Shown in pieces: positions 17,052-25,506 of a DNA stretch of 64,000 nt. Numbering within the stretch: position 1 is the first letter of the stretch; every line of letters starts with the position of its first letter. A model generated the notes under the pieces. That model did not search any database and was not told the DNA's origin. It saw only the letters and a list, made by a program, of their open reading frames with translations. The position numbers were made by a program, and so were the translations under genes. The stretch is from CAWCDJ01 sp963778675 (lineage in GTDB: Bacteria > Acidobacteriota > Terriglobia > Bryobacterales > Bryobacteraceae). The stretch is taken from positions 496,001 through 560,000 of the forward strand of contig CAVZVI010000010.1 in NCBI GenBank assembly GCA_963778675.1. Reading direction: 5' to 3'.

Positions 17052-18896
17052 ATGAACCTCCGGGTGAAGCTGACGCTGGGCTATGTTTTGCTGACCGTAG
17101 CGATGGTCTTCGCCATCTCCGTGGCCAGCCTGGGCAACACGATCCAGCAGCAGTTCGAAGCGAACCTGGAGCGCGCCGAAGTGCTGGAACTGGTGGCGAC
17201 CAACTATGTGAAGCAGACGCTGAACAGCCAGCTGACCGTGCCGCTGCGGGAGGCACTGCGCGATTCGACTCTGGCGTCGAACCTTCTGGAATTGCTGACG
17301 AACGCGCGCGCCATTCTGGAGATCGCCGTGGTGGACCCGGACACCAATGAAATAATGGCGGACAGCGATCCCGGGCGCATCGGCCAGAAATCGGGACCCT
17401 ATCCGGACTTTCGCGGTGTGGTAATGGACAGCGGGTGGGTGCAGAAAGTAAAGCTGCTGCTGGCGCACGACACCACCTTTTTTCAGATCGACAAAGCCCT
17501 GTCCGACCCCACCAAGCACAAGCCCGTGGTACTGGTGCGGATTATCGTGGCGCCCGTGTTCATCCGCAATGAGATTGTTTCGGCGACCTTGTGGCGGACG
17601 GTGGAAGTAGCGATTGTCTCGATTCTCGGCGCCTTCGTTCTCACGTTCCTGTTTTCGGCGGTGGCGCTCCGGCCGCTAGGCCGCCTGAGGCATCAACTGG
17701 ACCTGATCGCGAGCGGCGAATACGAGCAGGAGAAGGCGATGACCGCCAAGGCCGCGACCGATGAGTTCTCCGTGATGGCCTCCAAGGTGAGCATGCTGGG
17801 CCAGCGCCTGCGCGGGGCGCAATACGAAGTTTCGGACCTGCGTGGAAACATCGACCGCCTGCTTCACGACCTGGAAGATGCCGTCTTCATCTTCAACCGC
17901 GAGGGGCGCCTGGTATTCGCTTCGGGATCGGTGGAGAAGTTCCTGGACCGCGAGCGGGCGGACCTGACCGGTCAGACCATCACGGACGTGTTTCCGCCGT
18001 CGACCACGCTTGGGTTGTTGATTGCGCAGGCCGCGGAGACCGGCAGAGCGATTCGCAATCGCCGGGTTCCGCTGGGCGTGCCCGAGTTGGACGCCGCTAC
18101 CCCGGTGGTGGTGGTGCTCTCCGTGGACATGCTCGATGCGCTGCCCGGAGGCGCGCTGACCGGCAGCGGGTTGCTGGTCCGGCTCCGCGACCCGGAGGCG
18201 CAGCGGAAGCTGAACCGGGAACTGCAGACGGCCGACCGCCTGGCGGCAATCAGCCGGGTCTCGGGCGGCGTGGCGCACGAGGTGAAGAACCCGCTCAACG
18301 CCATCCTGCTGCACGTGGAGGTCGCCAAAGCGAAGCTGGCGCGCGGCGAGACCGACATTCAGCCCCAGATGGAGATCATCGCCCGGGAGATTCTCCGGCT
18401 CGACCGGGTGGTAAAGACGTTTCTGGATTTCACCCGTCCGGTGGAGCTGAAACTCAACACCGTTCCTCTGCAGGAACTGATGGGCGAAATCGTAGAGCTC
18501 GCGCGGCCGCAGGCGGAAGCCTCGAGTATCGGAATCGTCGTGCATCAGGAGATCGAAGGAGTGGCGGTAAGGGTGGACCGCGACCTTCTCAAGCAGGCCG
18601 TGCTGAACGTGGTGGTGAACGCCATGCAGGTGATGCCGGAAGGCGGGGAACTGCGCTTCGAGGCATTGGCGAACGAAGATACGGCCGAGATCCGGATCTC
18701 GGATACGGGTCAGGGCATTCCACCGGAGCTGAGAGACAAAATCTTCCGGCTGTATTTTACGACCCGCCAGGACGGCTCGGGAATCGGGCTGGCGATGACG
18801 TTCCGGATCGTGCAACTGCACGATGGTACAATCGACTTCACCAGCGAGCCGGGCAAAGGCACCACGTTTTTTATTCGCCTCCCGATTGCCGTCTGA
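17052..18896 (+). CDS. Orphan sensor histidine kinase with PAS domain
   Basis: This is a 614-residue kinase. TM1 is at about residues 7-27, followed by a periplasmic sensor to about 178, TM2 at about 181-203, a HAMP linker (ALRPLGRLRHQLDLIASGEY) and a PAS domain (VFIFNREGRLVFASGSVEKF). The kinase core has H409 in GGVAHEVKNPLNA, an N box (VNAMQVMPEGG), DTGQGIPPEL and GSGIGLAM. The AHEVKNPL box resembles NtrB/ZraS-type kinases. No response regulator is adjacent. It follows qor by 4 bp. Confidence 0.92.
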   Translation: MNLRVKLTLGYVLLTVAMVFAISVASLGNTIQQQFEANLERAEVLELVATNYVKQTLNSQLTVPLREALRDSTLASNLLELLTNARAILEIAVVDPDTNEIMADSDPGRIGQKSGPYPDFRGVVMDSGWVQKVKLLLAHDTTFFQIDKALSDPTKHKPVVLVRIIVAPVFIRNEIVSATLWRTVEVAIVSILGAFVLTFLFSAVALRPLGRLRHQLDLIASGEYEQEKAMTAKAATDEFSVMASKVSMLGQRLRGAQYEVSDLRGNIDRLLHDLEDAVFIFNREGRLVFASGSVEKFLDRERADLTGQTITDVFPPSTTLGLLIAQAAETGRAIRNRRVPLGVPELDAATPVVVVLSVDMLDALPGGALTGSGLLVRLRDPEAQRKLNRELQTADRLAAISRVSGGVAHEVKNPLNAILLHVEVAKAKLARGETDIQPQMEIIAREILRLDRVVKTFLDFTRPVELKLNTVPLQELMGEIVELARPQAEASSIGIVVHQEIEGVAVRVDRDLLKQAVLNVVVNAMQVMPEGGELRFEALANEDTAEIRISDTGQGIPPELRDKIFRLYFTTRQDGSGIGLAMTFRIVQLHDGTIDFTSEPGKGTTFFIRLPIAV

Positions 18897-18910
18897 TCGA
18901 GGCCATCCGA

Positions 18911-19510
18911 ATGAAGCGCGCGGAAGCAATACTGGTTGCCGGGTTGGCGATCTCGCTTTCCGGCTGCATTTTTGGACGGAAGCCGAAGGTCGTCAAGGCC
19001 GCTCCGCCCCCGCCCAAACCCGCGACTGTTCCGGCGCCGCCCCCTTTGCCGCAGTCGCTTTCGATTCCGCAGACGAACGTGCAACTGCCGCCGCCGCAGC
19101 CGCTGAGTCCGGAAGCGCTGGCTACGACCCTGCCCCGGGAGGAGACGCCTTCGGCGCCCGTTCCGGTGCGGACACCGCCTCGCCGTCCCCCCGCGCCGAG
19201 GCCGGAAGTGGCGACGCCGGCTCCCGCGCCGGTAACTCCACCCACCGAGGAGCGGCCTCCCATCCAGGAGGCGTTGCCCCAAAGCGAGCAGCGGCGCCTC
19301 GCCGAAGAGGCAGCGGCGCGCAGCCGGGATGCGCTCAAGCTGGTCGACCAGCTCCAGCAGCAACGGCTGAGCCCAGCGCAGCAATCGATTGTGGATCGCG
19401 TCAAAAGTTTCCTCAAGCAAGCCGGCGAGGCCAGAGACCGGGGCGATCTCCGGCAGGCCAGCGAACTGGCGGGGCGCGCCCTGCAACTGGCCAAGTCTTT
19501 AGAACCATGA
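18911..19510 (+). CDS. Proline-rich lipoprotein
   Basis: This 199-residue protein has a lipoprotein signal with lipobox LSGC at residues 16-19. It then has about 110 residues rich in Pro and Ala, suited to spanning the periplasm. A C-terminal helical region at about 125-199 follows (RLAEEAAARSRDALKLVDQ, DRGDLRQASELAGRALQLA) and looks like a short TPR or coiled coil. The function is unknown. It starts 14 bp after the kinase and ends 10 bp before the peptidase. Confidence 0.75.
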   Translation: MKRAEAILVAGLAISLSGCIFGRKPKVVKAAPPPPKPATVPAPPPLPQSLSIPQTNVQLPPPQPLSPEALATTLPREETPSAPVPVRTPPRRPPAPRPEVATPAPAPVTPPTEERPPIQEALPQSEQRRLAEEAAARSRDALKLVDQLQQQRLSPAQQSIVDRVKSFLKQAGEARDRGDLRQASELAGRALQLAKSLEP

Positions 19511-19520
19511 GGAGCGATTG

Positions 19521-20597
19521 ATGAACGAATTCGAGGCGCGCCGTGAGGCGGTGGCGGACGGGCTGCGCGAACGCAAGCTGGACGCCATGCTGATCGCCGC
19601 CGGGCCGAACCTGCGCTACCTCTCGGGTTTTACGGGGGACAACGGCAATCTGCTCCTGCTCGAAGGCCGGGCGATCCTGTTCACGGATCCGCGCTTCCAG
19701 ATCCAGGCCGCCCAGGAGACCACCTGCCGGGTCAGAATTGCGAAAGGGCCGCTGGTGTTGGATGTAGTCTCGGCGATCCGGCGGCTGGGAGTTTCGTCCA
19801 TCGGTTACGAGCCGGCGCGCCTGACCTGCGAGGCGTTCGACGCCCTCCGGTCGCGGCTCCCCATGAAGGCGGGGCTGAAGCCCGCTCCGGGGTGGATCGA
19901 GCAGATCCGCATGGTGAAGTCGCCTTCCGAGATCGAGTTGATCCGCCGCTCCGTCCAAACCAACTCCCGCGCCTTCGAGCAGACGTCGCGGCACGTGCGG
20001 GTGGGGATGAAGGAGAGCGACCTGGCTGCCGAGCTGGAATACCGCATGCGCCGGCTGGGGGCAGAGAAGCCCATTTTCGAGACGATCGTCGCCGGGGGAG
20101 CGCGGTCGGCCCTGCCGCACGCGCAGCCTACGGGGGCGCGCCTCGAAAACGGCCAGCTCGTGGTGGTGGATATGGGCGCGCAGCAGGAGGGCTACGCCAG
20201 CGACATGACCCGCATGCTGCACATGGGTCCTCCCTCCGCCAAGGTAAAGCGCCTGTACCGCGCCGTGCTGGAGGCGCAACTGGCGGGGGTGAACGCAGTC
20301 CGGGCCGGAGTGCCGACCGCCCGCGTGGATGCCGCCGCCCGAAACGTGCTGAAGGGCTACGGCCTGGACCGTGCGTTTGTTCACTCCACGGGGCACGGGC
20401 TAGGGCTCGAAATCCACGAACCGCCGCGCATCGGCCGGCGCGACAAGATGCGCCTGGCCGCCGGAATGGCGATTACGATCGAGCCCGGCGTTTACCTGGA
20501 AGGCTTTGGCGGGATCCGCATCGAGGATACGGTGGTGGTGACGGAAACCGGGTGCGAGATTCTCACGCCAACGAGCAAAGACCTGCGCGTGGTGTAG
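19521..20597 (+). CDS. pepP: Xaa-Pro aminopeptidase, M24B family
   Basis: This 358-residue protein is a creatinase-fold metallopeptidase. The N-terminal domain holds LIAAGPNLRYLSGFTGDNG. The dinuclear metal ligands are visible: two Asp in VVVDMGAQQEGYASDMTRM, His in HSTGHGLGLEIHEPP, and Glu in ITIEPGVYLEG and IRIEDTVVV. It should remove N-terminal residues that precede proline in the cytoplasm. The ATG at 19521 is preferred to the TTG one codon earlier because of GAGGAG upstream. Confidence 0.92.
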   Translation: MNEFEARREAVADGLRERKLDAMLIAAGPNLRYLSGFTGDNGNLLLLEGRAILFTDPRFQIQAAQETTCRVRIAKGPLVLDVVSAIRRLGVSSIGYEPARLTCEAFDALRSRLPMKAGLKPAPGWIEQIRMVKSPSEIELIRRSVQTNSRAFEQTSRHVRVGMKESDLAAELEYRMRRLGAEKPIFETIVAGGARSALPHAQPTGARLENGQLVVVDMGAQQEGYASDMTRMLHMGPPSAKVKRLYRAVLEAQLAGVNAVRAGVPTARVDAAARNVLKGYGLDRAFVHSTGHGLGLEIHEPPRIGRRDKMRLAAGMAITIEPGVYLEGFGGIRIEDTVVVTETGCEILTPTSKDLRVV

Positions 20598-20612
20598 CAC
20601 GGGTCCGCATCA

Positions 20613-21023
20613 TCAATACATAGCGGGATAACCGTCGCGCATTTCACGTGCCTGGGCGCGGGCGTTCGAGATCTGTACGAGCGGACCCTTTCCGATTCCG
20701 GGGCAATAGCGGGCCGTTTTCCGCCATTCCCGGCGGCTTTCGAGCAACTCCGGCCAGTATGGGAAGATGCGGCACTGCGTGGGCTTTGCCGGATGGATTG
20801 AACAGCCGCCTTCGAGCAAAAAATGACAATTGGCGTCGCGCGGCACCCGCAGCCGCATGCGGTTCCTGGTGCGGTAAACGTACCTGCGGCTGAATTCCTG
20901 TGCGGTTAACCCCAGAAAATCAGCCATTCGCGGCAGGTCCGCATCAGTCAAATATACAAAACCCTTTTGACGGCAACATTCGGTGCAACCGGGCTGGCAT
21001 TCGAATCGCAGGGCTTCGGCCAT
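20613..21023 (-). CDS. YkgJ-family zinc/iron-chelating Cys-cluster protein
   Basis: The 136-residue protein has the cysteine pattern of the YkgJ family. An N-terminal CQPGCTECCRQKG is followed by GGCSIHPAKPTQCRIFPYW and a final RYCPGIGKG. This pattern probably binds an Fe-S cluster or zinc. The start at 21023 places the first Cys cluster at residues 9-17, as is usual. It is transcribed divergently from the CBS gene, with 67 bp between them. Confidence 0.82.
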   Translation of the reverse strand: MAEALRFECQPGCTECCRQKGFVYLTDADLPRMADFLGLTAQEFSRRYVYRTRNRMRLRVPRDANCHFLLEGGCSIHPAKPTQCRIFPYWPELLESRREWRKTARYCPGIGKGPLVQISNARAQAREMRDGYPAMY

Positions 21024-21090
21024 TTGCTTATTATGATGTGTTACGGGGAGGGTTTTCGTGATATAGTCCGGTCCACGGGGAGGGGGAATC

Positions 21091-21516
21091 ATGTCCCTGG
21101 TCCGAGATATCGTCCATAACCGCGAACTGTATAGTGTGGATGAGCATGACACCGTAGCCGATGTGGCACGGCGTATGGCGGAACTCCATGTTGGAGCCAT
21201 CCTGGTCCTGAACGGAGAAGATTTGCGTGGGATTTTCAGCGAGCGCGACCTGATGAGACGGGTGGTGCTCGAAAAGCTGAACCCCGAGACCACGCCGGTT
21301 TCCCGGGTGATGAGCACCCAACTCGCGACGGTCGACGAGCTTGCCAGCCTGGAGCAAGCCATGGAGCTGATGCAAACGCACGCCTGCCGTCACTTGCCGG
21401 TTACGCGAGGCTCGCGGGTGGTAGCGTTCCTTTCGATGCGCGATCTGATGAACTTCGAACTGGCGGTGAAAACCGAGGAACTGCACCACATGCGGAGTTA
21501 CATCGCGGGATCGTAG
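21091..21516 (+). CDS. CBS-domain pair protein
   Basis: This 141-residue protein consists of two CBS domains, ending in GIFSERDLMRR and VAFLSMRDLMNFEL. Such pairs bind adenosine nucleotides and act as energy or redox sensors. A strong GGGGAGGGGG lies just before the ATG. It is monocistronic or leads the short plus-strand group that follows. Confidence 0.88.
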   Translation: MSLVRDIVHNRELYSVDEHDTVADVARRMAELHVGAILVLNGEDLRGIFSERDLMRRVVLEKLNPETTPVSRVMSTQLATVDELASLEQAMELMQTHACRHLPVTRGSRVVAFLSMRDLMNFELAVKTEELHHMRSYIAGS

Positions 21517-21544
21517 GGCCCCGTCCGCGCTACACTAGCGGGCG

Positions 21545-21916
21545 ATGGTCGAGCGCGGGTTCATTATCTTTGCCCACGGTTCGCGGATTGAGCCGGCCAA
21601 TGAGGCCGTGCGTTCGGTTGCCGCGCAACTGGCGCGCGCGGGCGGCTTCGAACACGTGGAAGCCGCGTTTCTCGAGCTGGGGAAGCCCGATTTGAAGGGC
21701 GCGGTGGCGCGGCTCGCGGAGCGCGGCGTGCGGCGGGTGGTGGTCATTCCGTACTTCCTCACCTTAGGCACTCACCTCGAACGAGACCTTCCGAAGCTGG
21801 CCGCGCAAGCCGGTGCCGCGCACCCCGAAGTAGATCTGCGGGTGACCCCGCCGCTCGACGGGCATCCCGCCCTGGTCGAGATCCTGCTCGACCGGGCGGC
21901 GGGAGATGCCCGGTGA
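21545..21916 (+). CDS. Short CbiX/SirB-like chelatase
   Basis: This 123-residue protein is a single-domain CbiX-type chelatase. H11 lies in IIFAHGSR and H77 in TLGTHLERDLP, the two metal-binding histidines of the family. It could insert cobalt or iron into sirohydrochlorin, but no other tetrapyrrole gene is nearby, so the substrate is open. Its stop overlaps the GTG of the amidase gene, so the two are translationally coupled. Confidence 0.83.
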   Translation: MVERGFIIFAHGSRIEPANEAVRSVAAQLARAGGFEHVEAAFLELGKPDLKGAVARLAERGVRRVVVIPYFLTLGTHLERDLPKLAAQAGAAHPEVDLRVTPPLDGHPALVEILLDRAAGDAR

Positions 21917-23295
21917 AGGAAGTCCTGGCGCTTTCCGGCGTGCGGCAGGCCGGGCTGATCCGCAGAGGGGAGATTTCGGCTGCCGAACTGGTGCGGGCGC
22001 ACCTGGCGCGGATCGCCGAGGTGAATCCGCGAATCAACGCCGGGATCGAGGTCCTGGGGGTTCGTGCGCTCGCCGAAGCCGCGGAAGTCGACCGGCGCCG
22101 CGCGGGCGGAGAGCTGTTGGGACAACTGGCGGGTGTGCCGTTCTCGATCAAGGACTCGATCGAAGTCAACGGAACGGTGTGCAGCGCTGGAACTCTCGGG
22201 TTCCGCGGCAATGCGCCCTCCGCCGAAGATGCCACGCTGGTGGCGCGCCTCCGCGCGGCGGGAGCGATTCCGCTGGCGCGCACCAATCTTCCCGACTTGC
22301 TGTTCGCCTTCGAGAGCGACAACCTGATTTTCGGCCGCAGTAACAATCCCTACGCGCTCGAGCGGACGCCGGGAGGATCGAGCGGGGGAGAAGCGGCGCT
22401 CATCGCGGCGTGCGGCTCGCCCTTCGGCCTGGGAAGCGACGCGGCGGGAAGCGTTCGGCTACCCGCGCACTTCTCCGGAATTACCGCGATCAAGCCTACT
22501 TCCGGACGTCTGCCGCGCACCGGGCACGTGCCTCCGGCCGGAGGTTGGATCGAAGCCATCTGGCAGATCGGGCCGATGGCGCGCCGCGTCGAGGATCTGT
22601 GCGTCCTGATGCCGCTCCTGGTGGGACCGGACGGCTGGGACCGCACCGTCGCGCCCGCGCCTTTTGAGGATCCGCGCCGGCTGGATGTGGACAAGCTGCG
22701 GATCGCGTTCTTCACGGACAACGGCGTCATGGCCCCGGACGCCGCCACGGCCGCGGTGGTCCGGCGCGCCGCGGCGGAGGTGGGCGCGCGCGAATGCCGT
22801 CCGCCGCTGGTGGAACACAGCTATGATCTCGAGATGCGGTTTCTGGGTCCGGACGGCGGCGACGGGTTGCGCGATTACGCAAAGGCCATCGGCAGTTTCG
22901 AGACGCATCCTCTGCTCGAAGGCTGGCTGCGCAAGCTGGAGAGGTGCCGTACGACCGTGGCCGGTTTCGCGCAACTCTGGGCGGAACTCGACGAGTTTCG
23001 GAATGCCATGTTCGGCTTCCTGAGGGATTACGACGCGGTGCTGTCGCCGGTGGCGGCCTTTCCCGCGCTGGAGCACGGAAGATCGACCGAGGACGCGGTA
23101 TTCCCGGGCTTCAGCTACACCATGACGCATAATCTGACCGGCTGGCCGGCTGCGGTGGTGCGCTGCGGCGCAACCGCGGGCGGGCTGCCTATCGGGGTCC
23201 AGATTGCGGCGCCGCCCTGGCGGGAGGACATCGCGCTGGCGGTGGCGCTCCGCCTGGAAGAGGCTCTTGGCGGCTGGAGCGAGCCCCCGATCTAA
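21913..23295 (+). CDS. Amidase-signature family hydrolase
   Basis: This 460-residue enzyme has the amidase-signature Ser-cisSer-Lys triad. The Lys is in GVPFSIKDSIEV, the cis-Ser in TPGGSSGGEAALIA and the nucleophile in GSDAAGSVRLPA. It resembles eukaryotic-style amidases and GatA, but no gatB or gatC is adjacent, so a stand-alone amidase is more likely. The substrate is unknown. The GTG start overlaps the chelatase stop. Confidence 0.88.
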   Translation: MKEVLALSGVRQAGLIRRGEISAAELVRAHLARIAEVNPRINAGIEVLGVRALAEAAEVDRRRAGGELLGQLAGVPFSIKDSIEVNGTVCSAGTLGFRGNAPSAEDATLVARLRAAGAIPLARTNLPDLLFAFESDNLIFGRSNNPYALERTPGGSSGGEAALIAACGSPFGLGSDAAGSVRLPAHFSGITAIKPTSGRLPRTGHVPPAGGWIEAIWQIGPMARRVEDLCVLMPLLVGPDGWDRTVAPAPFEDPRRLDVDKLRIAFFTDNGVMAPDAATAAVVRRAAAEVGARECRPPLVEHSYDLEMRFLGPDGGDGLRDYAKAIGSFETHPLLEGWLRKLERCRTTVAGFAQLWAELDEFRNAMFGFLRDYDAVLSPVAAFPALEHGRSTEDAVFPGFSYTMTHNLTGWPAAVVRCGATAGGLPIGVQIAAPPWREDIALAVALRLEEALGGWSEPPI

Positions 23296-23327
23296 AGCCC
23301 GGGCGCTGCGGCGCCGATCTGTGGTGC

Positions 23328-24572
23328 ATGGACCGGCCCGCACTGCGAGCACTTACGGGAATCCGCTTCTTCGCGGCCCTACACGTGGTGTTCTTTCACT
23401 ATGCGCCGGCCTTGCCGCCGCTGCTGCGGAATGTGGCGGCCAACGGCTACATGGCGGTCGGGCTGTTTTTCATCCTTTCCGGGTTTGTGCTGGCCTATCA
23501 ATACGCCGGGCGGGCGCTGAACCCGCGCCGGTTTCTGGGGGCGCGGTTCGCGCGGATCTATCCGGCGTACCTCCTCGGCTTTGTGCTGATCGGTCCGGCG
23601 GTCGTGGTGCGGCTGCTGCGCTCGGATCCGCTGAAGTTGGCGGCGTCCGGTCTGGCGGCGGGCGGCCTGGTGCAGGGCTGGTTTCCGAAACTGGCCCTGG
23701 TCTGGAACGGGCCGGGCTGGTCCCTGTCGAATGAAGCCTTCTTTTATCTTTTGTTTCCGGCGATCCTGCCCGCGGTCATACGGTTGTCACCGCGGGGCTT
23801 GTGGTTGGTCGCCGCAGCGTGCTGGGCCGCGGCGCTCGCTCCTCCGCTGGCCCAGCTTGCGCTATACGGCGGCGGGCACGCGGAAGCGGTGATGTACATG
23901 CCGGTCTTCCGGCTGGCGGAATTCGTACTCGGGGTCGCGGCGGGTGCCGGCTACCTGCGGCGGGAGCCGGGGCGGTGTCTCTCGGCCGTGCCGGTCTCCG
24001 TGGTTCTGGCCGGCTTTGCGGCGTTTTCGCCTCTCCTGGTCCACCCGGTGCTGCGTGGAGCGCTGGCGGCGCCCCTGTTCGCAGCGCTGGTCTACACCCT
24101 CGCATCGGGCGGCGGGATCCTGGGACAGCTACTCTCGTGGCGCCCGGTCGTTACCCTCGGAAACGCCAGCTATGCGATCTACATTCTGCAATCCCCATTG
24201 ATGGCCTGGTTTCTGCTGGCTACCCGGGGAGCGTCTGCTGAAAGCTCGCGTACGACACTGGGATGGGCGGGGTTCGCGACATACGCGGCGATCCTGACAG
24301 CCGTGTCGCTGGCTTGCCATGCCTGGTTCGAAACACCGGCGCGGCGCTGGATCCAGTCCTGGGGCGTCTTTCGAGGGCCGGGGAGAAGCATGGCAACACC
24401 GGCGCGGCGTTGTAAGATAGATATCGACTGCTATGATCCGCCGGATTCTACCACTCCTGGTGGCCGCGGTCTGCGCGGCCTTCGCCCAGAAATACGATGG
24501 TCCCCGGCCGCCCAAGCCGGATCTGCCGTACCTGAAACACGCGGACAACCTGATCCCTACGGAAGCCTCTAA
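23328..24572 (+). CDS. Acyltransferase 3 family membrane protein
   Basis: This 414-residue integral membrane acyltransferase (OafA/YrhL type) begins LRALTGIRFFAALHVVFFHYAPA, with H19 at the usual catalytic place, followed by about ten TM segments. It should O-acylate a cell-surface sugar or lipid. The last about 47 residues are not hydrophobic, look unlike the family, and overlap the next gene by 140 bp. A stop in the +1 frame at 24418-24420 would end it just before that gene, so an extra base near the 3' end is possible. Confidence 0.8.
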   Translation: MDRPALRALTGIRFFAALHVVFFHYAPALPPLLRNVAANGYMAVGLFFILSGFVLAYQYAGRALNPRRFLGARFARIYPAYLLGFVLIGPAVVVRLLRSDPLKLAASGLAAGGLVQGWFPKLALVWNGPGWSLSNEAFFYLLFPAILPAVIRLSPRGLWLVAAACWAAALAPPLAQLALYGGGHAEAVMYMPVFRLAEFVLGVAAGAGYLRREPGRCLSAVPVSVVLAGFAAFSPLLVHPVLRGALAAPLFAALVYTLASGGGILGQLLSWRPVVTLGNASYAIYILQSPLMAWFLLATRGASAESSRTTLGWAGFATYAAILTAVSLACHAWFETPARRWIQSWGVFRGPGRSMATPARRCKIDIDCYDPPDSTTPGGRGLRGLRPEIRWSPAAQAGSAVPETRGQPDPYGSL

Positions 24573-24903
24573 AGCCACCGAGGAGAAGCAGAAGAAGGAC
24601 GATATCCTCTACGTGGTGGAAGGAGCCAGTTCTCCGGCCCGCACTCCGCTGGCGTCGCCGATTTTCCTGATGCAGTCGGACCAGTTGTCGCCCGATAAAC
24701 TCGGGCTCTACCGTCTGGACGTCAAGGGCGATCATCGCGAAATCCTCTTCGGTCCGAAGAAGCAGCCGAGACCGATCCGGCTCGACGTCAAGCGGGTGGA
24801 CGGGAACCTCTATCGAATCGAGGTGGACGAGAGCCTCGATCCAGGCGAGTACTCGCTCAGCCCTGAGGGTTCGAACCAGGTGTTTTGCTTTCAGGTGTAT
24901 TGA
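24433..24903 (+). CDS. Hypothetical secreted protein
   Basis: This 156-residue protein has a clear signal peptide (MIRRILPLLVAAVCAAFAQ). A small beta-rich domain follows (LGLYRLDVKGDHREILF, YRIEVDESLDPGEYSLSP). I recognise no family. The start lies within the 3' end of the acyltransferase frame. Confidence 0.7.
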   Translation: MIRRILPLLVAAVCAAFAQKYDGPRPPKPDLPYLKHADNLIPTEASKATEEKQKKDDILYVVEGASSPARTPLASPIFLMQSDQLSPDKLGLYRLDVKGDHREILFGPKKQPRPIRLDVKRVDGNLYRIEVDESLDPGEYSLSPEGSNQVFCFQVY

Positions 24904-25023
24904 GGGGCAACGCCGGCCGGCGAGGCCCCGCGGGGAGCGCTCCCCAACCCGCGACATCACTGTGTTATCCTGATTGCTGTACCAAAACGAGATTAAGAGA
25001 AGACAAGGAGCATTACCCCTAGA

Positions 25024-25293
25024 ATGGCACTGGCGATTGAAGCAAAGCGGCAGATTTTTTCGACAAATCAACGCCACAAAACCGATACTGGGTCGCCAGA
25101 AGTACAAATTGCCTTGTTGAGCCAGCGGATTTCGCTGCTGACAGAGCACTTCAAGACGCACAAGAAGGATCACGGCTCCCGTAAAGGGCTGTTGACCCTG
25201 GTTGCCAAGCGTCGCCGGCTTCTGACTTACCTGCGCGATACGGATCCAGAGCGCTATAAGGCGGTTCTGCAGCGGCTGGGCATTCGCCGCTAG
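25024..25293 (+). CDS. rpsO: 30S ribosomal protein S15
   Basis: The 89-residue product is S15, with the family stretches TGSPEVQIALLSQRISLLTEH, DHGSRKGLLTLVAKRRRLL and YLRDTDPERYKAVLQRLGIR. It binds 16S rRNA in the central domain of the small subunit. The AAGGAG motif lies 14 nt before the ATG, unusually far, which may reflect a folded leader. It precedes pnp, the same order as in many bacteria. Confidence 0.97.
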   Translation: MALAIEAKRQIFSTNQRHKTDTGSPEVQIALLSQRISLLTEHFKTHKKDHGSRKGLLTLVAKRRRLLTYLRDTDPERYKAVLQRLGIRR

Positions 25294-25431
25294 TTCCATT
25301 CGACGGAAGCGGCCTGGGTCCATTGCGGTTCTTGGGTCCTTCCTACTCATACCCATTCGGTTCGCTCGCGGTGGGGCACGAAGCCACGCAGCGCGGCGGA
25401 TCGCTCATCCTGTCAACTCCAGTCTCAACGG

Positions 25432-25482
25432 CCGCGGAGATCCGCGGACCGATTCGCGACTGGCCGGAACTGGTTTCCGGCC
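25432..25482 (+). promoter_or_regulatory. Two stem-loops in the pnp leader
   Basis: The first stem pairs ccgcgga (25432-25438) with tccgcgg (25441-25447), best as six base pairs with an AGAT loop. The second pairs ggccggaa (25462-25469) with ttccggcc (25475-25482) around a 5-nt loop. They end 24 bp before pnp. They could be an RNase processing and autoregulation site like that known from the enterobacterial rpsO-pnp leader; this is inference from position. Confidence 0.55.
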
Positions 25483-25506
25483 GAGGTTGGAGGTTTAGAA
25501 AGAACC

